Source: Vicinamibacterales bacterium
GTDB taxonomy: Bacteria > Acidobacteriota > Vicinamibacteria > Vicinamibacterales > UBA2999
Reading direction: 5' to 3'
Assembly (NCBI GenBank): GCA_041394705.1
Contig: JAWKHS010000010.1
Coordinates: forward strand, 124,001 to 188,000
DNA: 64,000 nucleotides
Shown piece after piece: positions 42,897-50,870 of the stretch. Numbering within the stretch: the first letter of the stretch is position 1; the number at the start of each line of letters is the position of its first letter. Below the pieces are notes generated by a model that saw only the letters and a program-made list of their open reading frames with translations, was not told the DNA's origin and did not search any database. The position numbers and the translations under genes were made by a program.

Positions 42897-43294
42897 GACG
42901 CGGTGGCCGTCGCGCTGGGGCCGCGGCCGACCAGCGCGTCGATGATCTTCACGACGTCGGGCGCGGGACTCGGCTTCACGATGAAAGCGTCGCATCCGGC
43001 CGCGCGGGCGGCCTCGGCGACGCGCGCTTCGACGTGCCCGGTGATCGCGAGCACCGGCACGTGCGCGGTCGCGGGCGCCGCCTTGAGCTGGCGCGTGGCT
43101 TCGATGCCGTCCACGCCCGGCAGCGACAGGTCCATGAGGATCGCGTCGGGCGGCTCGGCGCAGGCCAGGGCGAGCGCCTCAGCGGCGGTGCTGGCCTTGG
43201 CCACCCGGTACCCCGAGATCTCCAGCCATGCGACGTACATCTCCCGCGCCTCGGCGTAGTCGTCCACGACCAGGACCAGGGGCTCGCGGACCAT
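42893..43294 (-). CDS. single-domain response regulator
   Basis: A 133-residue receiver domain with no output domain. It has VLVVDDYAEAREMY (acid pocket DD), the phospho-acceptor in ILMDLSLPGVDG, the Thr in VLAITGHVEA, and the Lys in DAFIVKPSPAPDV. The last ten residues are an Ala/Thr/Ser tail. Such stand-alone receivers work in phosphorelays or bind partner proteins; the partner here is unknown. It is coupled to fdhD by a GTGA overlap, an unusual pairing. It is divergent from yajQ with 69 bases between. Confidence 0.93.
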   Translation of the reverse strand: MVREPLVLVVDDYAEAREMYVAWLEISGYRVAKASTAAEALALACAEPPDAILMDLSLPGVDGIEATRQLKAAPATAHVPVLAITGHVEARVAEAARAAGCDAFIVKPSPAPDVVKIIDALVGRGPSATATAS

Positions 43295-43363
43295 GCCCGG
43301 GAGTATAGCCCCCGGGCCGGCGGACCGGCTCGTCCACGCCTGTGGATCAGCTACGATCGGCGC

Positions 43364-43867
43364 ATGGCCCAGACCTGCTCCTTCGACATCACGTCGACCG
43401 TGGATCTCCAGGAAGTGGACAACGCCGTCAATCAGGCGCGCAAGGAACTCGGCCAGCGCTACGACTTCAAGGGCTCGCCCGCCGCCATCGACTTCGATCA
43501 GAAGGCCGGCACCCTCACGATCACGGCCGAGGATGCGTTCAAGCTCGGCGCGGTGTGGGAAGTGCTGCAGACCCGGCTCGTCCGTCGCAACGTGCCGGTC
43601 AAGAACCTCACGCCGGGCGACCCCGAGCACGCGTCCGCCGGCACGATGCGCCAGGTGGTCACCTTGCAGCAGGGCGTCCCGAGCGACGCCGCGCGCGCCA
43701 TCGTCAAGTTCCTGAAGGATCGGAAGCTGAAGAAGGTGCAGGCGTCGATCCAGGGCGACCAGCTGCGCGTGTCGTCGCCGTCGAAGGACGATCTCCAGCA
43801 GGCCATGGCGGCGCTGAAGGAGGAGGACTTCGGCATCGCGCTGCAGTTCGGCAACTACCGTTCGTGA
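43364..43867 (+). CDS. yajQ: YajQ-family nucleotide-binding protein
   Basis: A 167-residue UPF0234 protein. It starts SFDITSTVDLQEVDNAVNQARKEL, then RYDFKGSPAAIDFD, LTITAEDAFKLGAVWEVLQTRLVRR, and LKDRKLKKVQASIQGDQLRVSSPSKDDLQQAM. YajQ proteins bind nucleotides, and a Xanthomonas homologue binds cyclic di-GMP and modulates transcription. The ATG at 43364 is 69 bases from the divergent response-regulator gene. Its stop overlaps the next gene's GTG start, so it is coupled to the pseudouridine synthase. Confidence 0.95.
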   Translation: MAQTCSFDITSTVDLQEVDNAVNQARKELGQRYDFKGSPAAIDFDQKAGTLTITAEDAFKLGAVWEVLQTRLVRRNVPVKNLTPGDPEHASAGTMRQVVTLQQGVPSDAARAIVKFLKDRKLKKVQASIQGDQLRVSSPSKDDLQQAMAALKEEDFGIALQFGNYRS

Positions 43868-44715
43868 CCCACGGCGCCCGGCCCCGCCGCCGGCCGCGGC
43901 CCGCGGGCACGGTGCCGCTGGCCCGCGCGCTCTCGAAACTCGGCCTCGCCACGCGCAGCGAGGCCGCCGCGCTCATCGCCGCCGGCCGGGTGACCGTGGA
44001 CGGCGCGGCCGTGACCGATCCACGGCGCCCGGTCGTCCCGGAGTCCATCGCCGTCGTCATCGACGGGCGGACCGCGCCCCCCCCGTCGCGCCTGACGATC
44101 GCCCTCCACAAGCCGCGGGGTGTCGTGACGACGCGCCGCGATCCCGAGGGCCGGCCGACGGTGTACGGCCTCATCGCCGGGGCCGGCGCGGGCCTGGCGC
44201 CCGTCGGGCGACTCGACCTCGCGTCGACAGGACTGCTGCTCTGCACGAACGACACGCGACTGGCCGCGTGGCTCACCGATCCGGCCAGCGGCGTGGAACG
44301 CGAATACGTCGTGACCGTGCGAGGGCGCCTCGATCCCGCCGGGGCCGCCGACCTCGAACGAGGCCGCACCGTCGACGGCGAGCGGCTCGCGCCCGAGCGC
44401 GTCACGGTGCTGAAGGCGTCGGGGCGCGAGACGCACCTGCGAATCGTCCTGCGCGAGGGCCGCAACCGGGAGATCCGGCGGCTGCTCGCGGCGGCGGGCC
44501 ACGAGGTGACACGCCTCCTGCGCGTGCGCATCGGCGGCGTGGAGCTGGGGCCGCTGGCGCCCGGAGCCTGGCGGGTTATTCCGGAGGAAGTGCTGGCGGG
44601 CGCCTTCGCGGACTATCCTGGGGGGCGCCCGCGCCGCCCTCGGCGGGCCCGTTCGGCGCGCGAACGCGCCATGTCGGCGCGCCGGCGCGCCCCCCATCGA
44701 GGAGATCGCGCGTGA
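43864..44715 (+). CDS. RsuA/RluB-type pseudouridine synthase
   Basis: rRNA pseudouridine synthase of 283 residues. The N-terminal S4 domain is present (LARALSKLGLATRSEAAALIAAGRVTVDG), as is the catalytic domain with KPRGVVTTRRDPEGRPTVY and the catalytic Asp in PVGRLDLASTGLLLCTND. ETHLRIVLREGRNREIRRLLAAAGHEV is also typical. The target is probably 16S or 23S rRNA and cannot be fixed from sequence. GTG 43864 overlaps the yajQ stop (GTGA). The basic C-terminal tail (RPRRPRRARSARERAMSARR) is unusual and may bind RNA. Its stop in turn overlaps the next gene. Confidence 0.93.
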   Translation: MTHGARPRRRPRPAGTVPLARALSKLGLATRSEAAALIAAGRVTVDGAAVTDPRRPVVPESIAVVIDGRTAPPPSRLTIALHKPRGVVTTRRDPEGRPTVYGLIAGAGAGLAPVGRLDLASTGLLLCTNDTRLAAWLTDPASGVEREYVVTVRGRLDPAGAADLERGRTVDGERLAPERVTVLKASGRETHLRIVLREGRNREIRRLLAAAGHEVTRLLRVRIGGVELGPLAPGAWRVIPEEVLAGAFADYPGGRPRRPRRARSARERAMSARRRAPHRGDRA

Positions 44716-45827
44716 TCCATGTTCGTCGAGTCGTCCTGGCCATCCTGGTCGTCGCCGCGGCCGCCGTCGCCATGCCCCGGGTGGCGGCGCGACAGGCCGC
44801 CCCGGGTGATCCCGCCAACCTCACCTGGGTGAGCAACGGCGGCAGCCTGTCGCTGCTCTGGACCCATTCCACGGGCGCCTTCACGCACTACCAGCTCGAA
44901 GCCGCGCTGGCGCCCGGCGCGCCGCCATTCGTCGTGTTCCCCACCTCCGCGTTCGTCGACCCGACGAAGCTGCCGCAGCTCCTGAACAACTTCGGGGCCT
45001 CCGGCGTGGGGCCGGGCACCTACTACATCAAGGTGCGCGGCATGAACGGCGCGGCCGCCAGCAACGCGACCAACGAGGTGGGCGCCGTCATCGCCAACGG
45101 CTGCGTCCCGCCCGGCGCGCCCACCAACTTCACGCAGATCGTGCGCGGCACGCTCGGCTTCCTGATGTGGAACCCCGGCAGCGGCGGCCAGCCGACCGCC
45201 TACATCCTGCAGGCGAGCTTCTCCCCGAACGATCCTGCGCCCCCCATCCAGGTGCCGCTCGGCACGCCGTACTTCACGCTGGCCATCCCGCCCGGCAGCT
45301 ACTACGTGAAGATCGCGGCCGCCAACGCGTGCGGCGTCAGCGCGCCGTCCAACGAGCTGAACGTGGCGTCGCCCAACACCACGCCCGATCGCACGCCGGA
45401 CCCGGCGCCCGGCGAGCGGCTGCCGCAGCCGTTCGTGCGCGACATCGTCTTCGCGCTGGCGGCCCAGGCGCGTGCCGCGGGGCTCATGGACGGGAGCGTG
45501 TCGTGCCCCGTGCGCCCGGGCTTCGATCCGAACGACATCGAGACACGCAAGGTCAACCTGAATCCCTACATCAACTACATGGTCGACAACCTGCGGCTGA
45601 TCGACCGGCGCTTCGGCTACAACGCGAAGCCGACGCGGGCCAACGCCATCGTGGCCGGCGACGAGATCGCCTATCACTACGGGTCCGATGCGCCGGAAGG
45701 GTCGCCGAACGTGTACCTCGTCGACACGCTGGGCGGGCACTGCACCTTCGGCCGAGAGACGGCGGACTACCGGCCGTTCTACAACGAGTTCGGCCGCTGG
45801 ACGGCCGCCGGCCGCTTCGTTCCCTAG
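44712..45827 (+). CDS. secreted protein with fibronectin-III-like repeats
   Basis: A 371-residue exported protein. Its signal peptide has basic residues then a hydrophobic run (VVLAILVVAAAAVAM) and a likely cleavage near residue 30. Two beta-sandwich repeats follow, recognised by ANLTWVSNGGSLSLLWTHSTGAFTHY-type sequence and by TYYIKVRGMNGAAASNATNEV against SYYVKIAAANACGVSAPSNEL. They end in the same APSNE-type motif as FnIII domains. The C-terminal 120 residues (FVRDIVFALAAQARAAGLMDG to the end) are a separate, unrecognised domain. Function unknown. The GTG start overlaps the upstream stop (GTGA), with AGGAG seven bases before it. Confidence 0.85.
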   Translation: MIHVRRVVLAILVVAAAAVAMPRVAARQAAPGDPANLTWVSNGGSLSLLWTHSTGAFTHYQLEAALAPGAPPFVVFPTSAFVDPTKLPQLLNNFGASGVGPGTYYIKVRGMNGAAASNATNEVGAVIANGCVPPGAPTNFTQIVRGTLGFLMWNPGSGGQPTAYILQASFSPNDPAPPIQVPLGTPYFTLAIPPGSYYVKIAAANACGVSAPSNELNVASPNTTPDRTPDPAPGERLPQPFVRDIVFALAAQARAAGLMDGSVSCPVRPGFDPNDIETRKVNLNPYINYMVDNLRLIDRRFGYNAKPTRANAIVAGDEIAYHYGSDAPEGSPNVYLVDTLGGHCTFGRETADYRPFYNEFGRWTAAGRFVP

Positions 45828-45858
45828 ACCCGCGTCGCCGGGCCTCGGCAGACGAGGC

Positions 45859-46683
45859 TCACAGGAAGAAGTCCGGCATCAGATCGGCCTCGCTCGCGTC
45901 CTCCTGCAGGTAGCGGGCGAGGTCGGTCACACCCGCCTCCGCGAGCGCCTCGTCGTCGATGAAGAAGCGGCCCGTGCACGTGCGGCTGGGGCGCGTGAGG
46001 ATGGCGTGGGCGGCGTCCGCCATGATCTCCACGCGGCGGGTCCGGCGGCGGCGCGTCTCCTCCCCGGCGATGTAGGTGATGGCCGCCGTGTCGATGGCCG
46101 TCCGCGGCCAGAGCGCGTTCACGGCGACGCCGGCCTCGCGGAACTCCTCGGCCAGCCCCACGACCGTCAGGCTCATCCCGTACTTCGCCATCGTGTAGCC
46201 GAGGTGCCGCGACAGCCACGGCGGCTCCAGGTTGAGCGGCGGTGCCAGCGTGAGGATGTGCGGGTTCCCGGCCCGCAGCAGATGCGGCAGGCTGTGCTGG
46301 GACGCCAGGAACGTCCCGCGCGCGTTCACCTGGTGCATGAGGTCGAAGCGCCGGATCGGCGTGTCGAGGGTGCCCGTGAGGTAGATCGCCGAGGCGTTGT
46401 TCACCAGGATGTCGATGCCCCCGAAGCGCGCCACCGCTGCCTTGACCGCCGCGCGCACCTCCGACTCCTCGCGCAGGTCCATCGGCACCGCGAGCGCCCG
46501 TCCGCCGGCCGCCTCGATCGCGGCCGCCGCCGTGTGGATGGTGCCGGGCAGCTTGGGATGCGGCTCGACGGTCTTGCCCGTGACCACCACGTTGGCGCCG
46601 TCGGCCGCCGCGCGAAGCCCGATGGCCAGCCCGATCCCGCGGCTCGCACCGGTGATGAGGAGGGTCTTGGCTGATAGGGACAT
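45859..46683 (-). CDS. HSDL2-like short-chain dehydrogenase/reductase
   Basis: A 274-residue SDR closest to the HSDL2 group. It has the NAD(P) loop TGASRGIGLAIGL, DILVNNASAIYLTGT, and the catalytic YTMAK motif followed by YGMSLTVVGLAEEF, then NALWPRTAIDTAA, a hallmark of the group. At the place where classical SDRs have the catalytic serine, the sequence reads LTLAPPLNL, with alanine. Substrate unknown; a role in fatty-acid or fatty-aldehyde metabolism is likely. The ATG is at 46683, and the frame upstream of it is not typical coding. The stop faces the secreted-protein gene, 31 bases apart. Confidence 0.9.
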   Translation of the reverse strand: MSLSAKTLLITGASRGIGLAIGLRAAADGANVVVTGKTVEPHPKLPGTIHTAAAAIEAAGGRALAVPMDLREESEVRAAVKAAVARFGGIDILVNNASAIYLTGTLDTPIRRFDLMHQVNARGTFLASQHSLPHLLRAGNPHILTLAPPLNLEPPWLSRHLGYTMAKYGMSLTVVGLAEEFREAGVAVNALWPRTAIDTAAITYIAGEETRRRRTRRVEIMADAAHAILTRPSRTCTGRFFIDDEALAEAGVTDLARYLQEDASEADLMPDFFL

Positions 46684-46729
46684 GGGGCGCGGGGCGCGGG
46701 CGCACGTTACAACGAGACGGCGTGGCGCC

Positions 46730-46764
46730 AAAACGAAAGGGCCCGGTGGCTAGCCACCGGGCCC
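46730..46764 (-). terminator. perfect palindromic terminator
   Basis: A perfect 26-base palindrome (46739-46764; stem GGGCCCGGTGG/CCACCGGGCCC around CTAG) is followed on the minus strand by TTTCGTTTT. It lies downstream of the Tat zinc-ribbon gene. The hairpin core recurs almost identically at 58923-58953. Confidence 0.75.
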
Positions 46765-46809
46765 TGATGAATCTCTCCGAGTCCCGGGACCCGAGTCCCG
46801 AGCCCCGCC

Positions 46810-47115
46810 TCACTCGACGTAGCTATACCCGCAGTTGTCGCACACCCACATGCGGCCCTGCTTGTACATGTTGTAGGCGCACTGGGGACAGATGCGGTAC
46901 TCGCGGCCGTCCTCGTCCACGTAGGTCTTCTGCGAGCTGCCGCCGCTGGACTTCTCGTCCGACGCGAAGGGATCCTTCTTCTCCTTCTCGTCCTTGGGCT
47001 TCTGCTGCTCCTGGTCCTGCGCGCCGGCCGGCGCGGCCACCGTCAGGCCGATGGCGGCGGCGAACAGCGCCGACCCGCGCAAGAAGCTCCGACGATCCAG
47101 GGTGTTGTCCAACAT
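46810..47115 (-). CDS. Tat-exported zinc-ribbon (rubredoxin-like) protein
   Basis: A 101-residue protein with a twin-arginine signal (DRRSFLRGSALFAAAIGL) and an Ala-x-Ala-like cleavage near residue 33. A highly charged Lys/Asp/Glu/Gln linker follows, then a C-terminal domain YRICPQCAYNMYKQGRMWVCDNCGYSY. The CPQC and CDNC pairs form a zinc ribbon or rubredoxin-like knuckle. Export through Tat implies it folds around its metal in the cytoplasm. Binding of iron instead of zinc is possible. ATG 47115 is chosen because it gives the signal peptide. Function unknown. Confidence 0.85.
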   Translation of the reverse strand: MLDNTLDRRSFLRGSALFAAAIGLTVAAPAGAQDQEQQKPKDEKEKKDPFASDEKSSGGSSQKTYVDEDGREYRICPQCAYNMYKQGRMWVCDNCGYSYVE

Positions 47116-47234
47116 GTCGATCCGCCTCCTCGCGCCCCCGTCGGGGACGGCCTTCAGTCTACGCGAGAACCGCGGAGCCTGCCGATCGCGGCTGTCCCGC
47201 GGTGTCATTTTTTGTCTCGGACCCCGTACTTGAG

Positions 47235-47618
47235 TCAGCCGACGTTCCGGATGTCGACCGTGCCCGTGATGCGACGCGAGACGGGGCAGCGGCCCGCGAT
47301 CTCGATGAGCCGCGTGCGCTGCTCGTCGGTGAGGGGCGCGCTGAAGGTCAGCCGGCGCTCCACGACGTAGACGCCGGCCTCGTCCCGTCCGGAGAGCTCC
47401 ACCTCGACCTCGCCAACGTCCCAGCCCTTGCGCCCGGCGTACATCGTGACGGTCATGGCCACGCAACTCCCCAGGGCGCCGAGCAGCAGCTCGACCGGCG
47501 TCGGGGCGCGGTCCTCCCCGCCGGCCTCCAGGGTCTCGTCGGCCAGGACGGTGTGGTGGCGGATCGCAATCGTCTGGGCGTAGGGCCCACCAGCGGACGT
47601 GACACGAACGGCAGCCAT
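47235..47618 (-). CDS. OsmC family protein
   Basis: A 127-residue OsmC/Ohr-type protein, a thiol peroxidase family acting on organic hydroperoxides. The two conserved cysteines are in LLGALGSCVAMTVTMYAGRKGW and AGRCPVSRRI. GGEDRAPTPVELLLGALG and VERRLTFSAPLTDEQRTRLIEIAGRCPVS are typical of the YhfA-like OsmC branch. ATG 47618 lies 33 bases from the globin stop. Whether it has peroxidase activity is not shown by sequence. Confidence 0.93.
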   Translation of the reverse strand: MAAVRVTSAGGPYAQTIAIRHHTVLADETLEAGGEDRAPTPVELLLGALGSCVAMTVTMYAGRKGWDVGEVEVELSGRDEAGVYVVERRLTFSAPLTDEQRTRLIEIAGRCPVSRRITGTVDIRNVG

Positions 47619-47651
47619 GCGACCGAGCGTACCTCAGCCGCGAGCCCGCCG

Positions 47652-48038
47652 TCAGCCGCGGTTGATCATGAACGACGCCATGTGCTGGAAGAACGGGCGG
47701 AGCACGGCCGCCGCGTCGTCGGGAATCTCCGCCTCGGCCAACGCGCGCTCCATCAGCGCGACCCAGCGGTTGCGTCCGTCCACGTCGATGGCGAAGGGCA
47801 TGTGGCGCATGCGCAGCCTGGGATGCCCGCGCTGCTCGATATAGCGGGGCGGTCCGCCGAAGCGGCCCACCAGGAAGTCCCGCAGCCGCGCCTCGGCTCC
47901 CTCCAGATCGTCGTGCGGATACATCGGCCCGAGGATGTCGTCGCCAGGCACTTGGGCGTAGAAGGCGCGAACGAGGCGGGCGAAGCCCTCCTCGCCGATG
48001 CGCGCGTAGACCTCGCCCTCGTCGATCGGTACGGCCAT
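47652..48038 (-). CDS. group II truncated haemoglobin
   Basis: A 128-residue 2-over-2 globin. It begins VPIDEGEVYARIGEEGFARLVRAFYAQV and continues with GPMYPHDDLEGAEARLRDFLVGRFGGPPRYIEQRGHPRLRMRHMPFAI, where the proximal His lies in RMRHMPF and GHPRLR is characteristic. It ends with a helix carrying NRWVALMERAL. Likely roles are oxygen or NO chemistry. The preferred ATG is 48038; a longer frame to 48101 overlaps the divergent gene. It is divergent from the next gene with 22 bases between. Confidence 0.93.
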   Translation of the reverse strand: MAVPIDEGEVYARIGEEGFARLVRAFYAQVPGDDILGPMYPHDDLEGAEARLRDFLVGRFGGPPRYIEQRGHPRLRMRHMPFAIDVDGRNRWVALMERALAEAEIPDDAAAVLRPFFQHMASFMINRG

Positions 48039-48060
48039 GCCCCGATCATAGAATGACGCC

Positions 48061-48369
48061 ATGAGCGACGACGCCCCGAAGAGCGCCATCGAGCTCGCCA
48101 TGGCGCGGCTGCGGAAGAAGGACGAGGAGGCCGGCGCGGCCGAGGCTCCGCTGACCGACCACCAGAAGGCGGCGATCGCGGAAGTCCGGCAGCTCTACGC
48201 CGCCCGGCGCGCGCAGGCCGAAATCATGCACCAGGCCAGCCTGGCCAGCGCGATGGACGTCGAGGGCCTCGCACGCCTGCACGAAGAATTCACGCGCGAC
48301 ACCGATCGCATGGCGCGGGAGCTCGAGGAGAAGGTGGCGGCGATCCGTCGCCAGTCAGGCCAGGCGTAA
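48061..48369 (+). CDS. small helical protein, unknown function
   Basis: A 102-residue soluble protein starting MSDDAPKSAIELAMARLRKKDEEAG. It is almost wholly alpha-helical, with heptad-like patterns in the second half (EGLARLHEEFTRDTDRMARELEEKVAAIRR). No cysteines or signal peptide. It is not a recognised family. It is divergent from the globin gene and overlaps the 3' end of the convergent methyltransferase gene by about 15 bases. Confidence 0.75.
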   Translation: MSDDAPKSAIELAMARLRKKDEEAGAAEAPLTDHQKAAIAEVRQLYAARRAQAEIMHQASLASAMDVEGLARLHEEFTRDTDRMARELEEKVAAIRRQSGQA

Positions 48370-49524
48370 CAGGCACGTCTGCAGGTAGCGGGCGTCGGCG
48401 TCGGCCAGCTCCGTGGGATAGTCCGGCGGCAGGCCGCCCTGGGCCACGACCGACGCGCGGCGGCCGGCGGCCGCGAGCGCCGCGTGCGCCATGCCGGCGA
48501 GCTGGAAGCCCCGCGTGTTGCTGGCCAGCCACAGGTCGCCGTCCGGCGGCATCAGGCCCGCGGCGGCGGACACCAGCGCCGGATAGTCACGGTCGATCGC
48601 GAAGGGCGCCCCGCGGGCGGCCGAGTAGCTGGGCGGGTCGACGAGGACCAGATCGAAGCGCTCGCCCCGGGCCCCGGCCTCCGCCACGAACGTGGCCGCG
48701 TCGCGCGCCTCCGTGCGATGCCGGCCGGCATCGAGTCCGTTCATGGCGATGTGATCCCGGGCCCAGCCCAGCACCCCCTCGGACACGTCCACGCTCGTCA
48801 CCGACGCCGCCCCGCCCGCCGCCGCGGCGATCGACAGCGTGCCGGTGTAGGCGAACAGGTTCAGCACGTCACGTCCCCGCGCCAGGCCCGCGATCCGCGC
48901 ACGCTCCTCCCGCATGTCGGTGAAGAGTCCGACGTTCACGCCGGTCGTGAGATGCACTTCGAATCGCCACGGACCCTCGCGCACCTCGAGGCGCGCGGGC
49001 GGCGTCTCGCCCACGGTGGCCACGGGACCGCCATCCGCCGGACGGCCCCGGGCGCGCAGCTTCACGACCGCCCCCCGGCAGCTGCCGCGCCCGACCAGCG
49101 CCTCGGCGATGCCGGTCGCGACGGCCACGAGGCCGGGGGCGGCCGCGGCCACGACCGCCCATCCCGCGTACAGATCGGCGACCACGCCCGGCGTGCCGTC
49201 CCCGGCGCCGTTCAGCAGCCGGTACGCGGCCTCCGGAGCGTCGAGCCCGAACGCGCCGCGGAGACGGGCCGCCCTCGCGATCCGGTCCTCGGCCCACGCG
49301 GCGTCGGGCGCCCGGTGCGGCTCCGCGCCGCGGCTCATGACGCGCCAGAGGCCGGTGGCGCGGTCGAGGACCGCCACGCCGAGCGGCACGTGGCGGGCGG
49401 TGGTCAGTTCCGCCACGGCGCCGTCAGCCAGGTCGGCCGGCGCCGGGCAGAGCGACAGGGGGAGATCCGCCGTCCGGGCCAGGCGCTCGGTGCCCCGGGC
49501 GGGCACGATCACGATCACGGTCAC
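48355..49524 (-). CDS. class I methyltransferase, RlmI-like (23S rRNA m5C)
   Basis: A 389-residue SAM-dependent methyltransferase. The N-terminal half resembles the PUA-like region of RlmI (RLLNGAGDGTPGVVADLY). The catalytic domain has the SAM loop DVLNLFAYTGTLSIAAAAGGA, SVDVSEGVLGWARDHIAMNGL, and the active-site DPPSYSAAR motif. The substrate is inferred only from the family; 23S rRNA cytosine is typical. GTG 49524 overlaps the RluA-type gene stop (GTGA), pairing two rRNA-modification enzymes. Confidence 0.88.
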   Translation of the reverse strand: MTVIVIVPARGTERLARTADLPLSLCPAPADLADGAVAELTTARHVPLGVAVLDRATGLWRVMSRGAEPHRAPDAAWAEDRIARAARLRGAFGLDAPEAAYRLLNGAGDGTPGVVADLYAGWAVVAAAAPGLVAVATGIAEALVGRGSCRGAVVKLRARGRPADGGPVATVGETPPARLEVREGPWRFEVHLTTGVNVGLFTDMREERARIAGLARGRDVLNLFAYTGTLSIAAAAGGAASVTSVDVSEGVLGWARDHIAMNGLDAGRHRTEARDAATFVAEAGARGERFDLVLVDPPSYSAARGAPFAIDRDYPALVSAAAGLMPPDGDLWLASNTRGFQLAGMAHAALAAAGRRASVVAQGGLPPDYPTELADADARYLQTCLLRLA

Positions 49525-50249
49525 GACCCCGCCTCCCGCGTCCAGTGCGCGTCGAGCCACGCGTCGAGCGCGGCGAGGTCGGCCGGCAGGGGCGCGTCCA
49601 CGACGACGCGCCGTCCGCTCACCGGGTGCGGGAACCCGATCGACGCCGCATGCAGGGCCAGCCGCGATGCGGGGCCCTCGAAGGGCGGGACCGCGATGCC
49701 GCCGCCGTAGATGGGATCGGCGAGGATCGGCGTGCCGATGGCCCTGAGGTGCACGCGAATCTGGTGCCGTCGCCCCGTGTGCGGGGCCGCCCGCACCGCG
49801 CTGATCGCGGCCGCGCCCGAACGCCACACGCTCACGACGCCGTAGCCGGTCGCCGCCTCGCGCGCGCCGGCCTCGCCGCGCGCCGCCGGCCGGGTCCTGC
49901 CCCGCCGCGCGTCGTGGAGCGGCACGTCGATCCGCCCCGACGGCGGGTCCGGGCAGCCGCGCACGAACGCCAGGTACTGCTTGCCGACGTCGCGGGCCTC
50001 GAACGCCATCGAGAGCGCCCGATGCGCCTCGGCCGTGCGCGCGAAGACGACGACGCCCGACGTGTCCCGGTCCAGCCGGTGCACGACCCACGTCCGGGTG
50101 CCGATCGTGGCGGCGACCCTGTCGCGCAGACACTCGCCCTCGGCGGTGCCGGGGGCGGGCACGACCGGCACGCCCGAGGGCTTGTCGACGACGACCAGGC
50201 TGGCGTCCTCGTAGAGGATGGCGATCGGCGCCGGCGGCGACATTGGCAT
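49521..50249 (-). CDS. RluA-family pseudouridine synthase
   Basis: A 242-residue RNA pseudouridine synthase. Catalytic motif HRLDRDTSGVVVFARTAEAHR carries the essential Asp. Other markers are the N-terminal ASLVVVDKPSGVPVVPAP, the GRRHQIRVHLRAIGTPILADPIYGG region, and RLALHAASIGFPHPVSGRRVV at the end. It lacks an S4 domain, so it is the short RluA/TruC-like form. Starts at 50249 and 50243 are both possible. Its stop overlaps the start of the methyltransferase. Confidence 0.93.
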   Translation of the reverse strand: MPMSPPAPIAILYEDASLVVVDKPSGVPVVPAPGTAEGECLRDRVAATIGTRTWVVHRLDRDTSGVVVFARTAEAHRALSMAFEARDVGKQYLAFVRGCPDPPSGRIDVPLHDARRGRTRPAARGEAGAREAATGYGVVSVWRSGAAAISAVRAAPHTGRRHQIRVHLRAIGTPILADPIYGGGIAVPPFEGPASRLALHAASIGFPHPVSGRRVVVDAPLPADLAALDAWLDAHWTREAGS

Positions 50250-50365
50250 ATCTTGCGTCCAACGGCCGGCCGCCGCCCAGGTGGAACGCAACTTGAACCG
50301 GCCGCGCGCGAGAGGTGCACATGGTCCACTGCGGAGGACAGGAACGACTGGCGACCGGGCGGCGC

Positions 50366-50839
50366 ATGCCGCCGGCGCGCGCGAGACTCGGCGCTGCCCT
50401 GCTGACCCTCGGCGTGCTGGCGGGTCTGCCGGCGCCGGCATCGGCGCAGCCGGCCGTCGGGTTCCAGGGCGGCGTCGCCGTCGATCCCGAGCAGGTGTTC
50501 GGGGGCGTGTTCTGGCAGACCGGCGATCTCGGACGCGGCATCCGGCTCAGGCCGGGCATCGACGGCGCCACTGGTCAGGGCCTGCGCATCGCCACCATCA
50601 ACATGGACTTCGTCTACGGCTATCCGCTCGGCTCCAACGGCTGGACGCTCTACGCAGGGGGCGGTCCCACGGTCGTGGTCACGCGAATCCCGGACGTCGA
50701 CCTCCGCGACACTGGCGTGGGCTTCCACTCGCTCGTCGGGTTCGGCCACGACAGCGGGTTCTTCACCGAGATCCGGCTCGGCTCCGGCCGCGCGCAGCAG
50801 TTGAAGGTCGGCGTCGGCTGGGCGATCGCCCTCAACTGA
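50366..50839 (+). CDS. small outer-membrane-like beta protein
   Basis: A 157-residue exported protein with a signal peptide ending PAPASAQ. The mature part is built of short beta strands (GIRLRPGIDG, LRIATINMDFVYGYPLG, WTLYAGGGPTVVVTRI, FFTEIRLGSG, QLKVGVGWAIALN). This fits a small beta-barrel or immunoglobulin-like outer-membrane protein. No family is recognised. The ATG at 50366 best fits the signal peptide; GGAGGACAGG (50333-50342) would suit a CTG closer by. It is divergent from the RluA-type gene. Confidence 0.75.
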   Translation: MPPARARLGAALLTLGVLAGLPAPASAQPAVGFQGGVAVDPEQVFGGVFWQTGDLGRGIRLRPGIDGATGQGLRIATINMDFVYGYPLGSNGWTLYAGGGPTVVVTRIPDVDLRDTGVGFHSLVGFGHDSGFFTEIRLGSGRAQQLKVGVGWAIALN

Positions 50840-50870
50840 GCGGCGTCGGCGCATGCGATACTCGCCGGCC

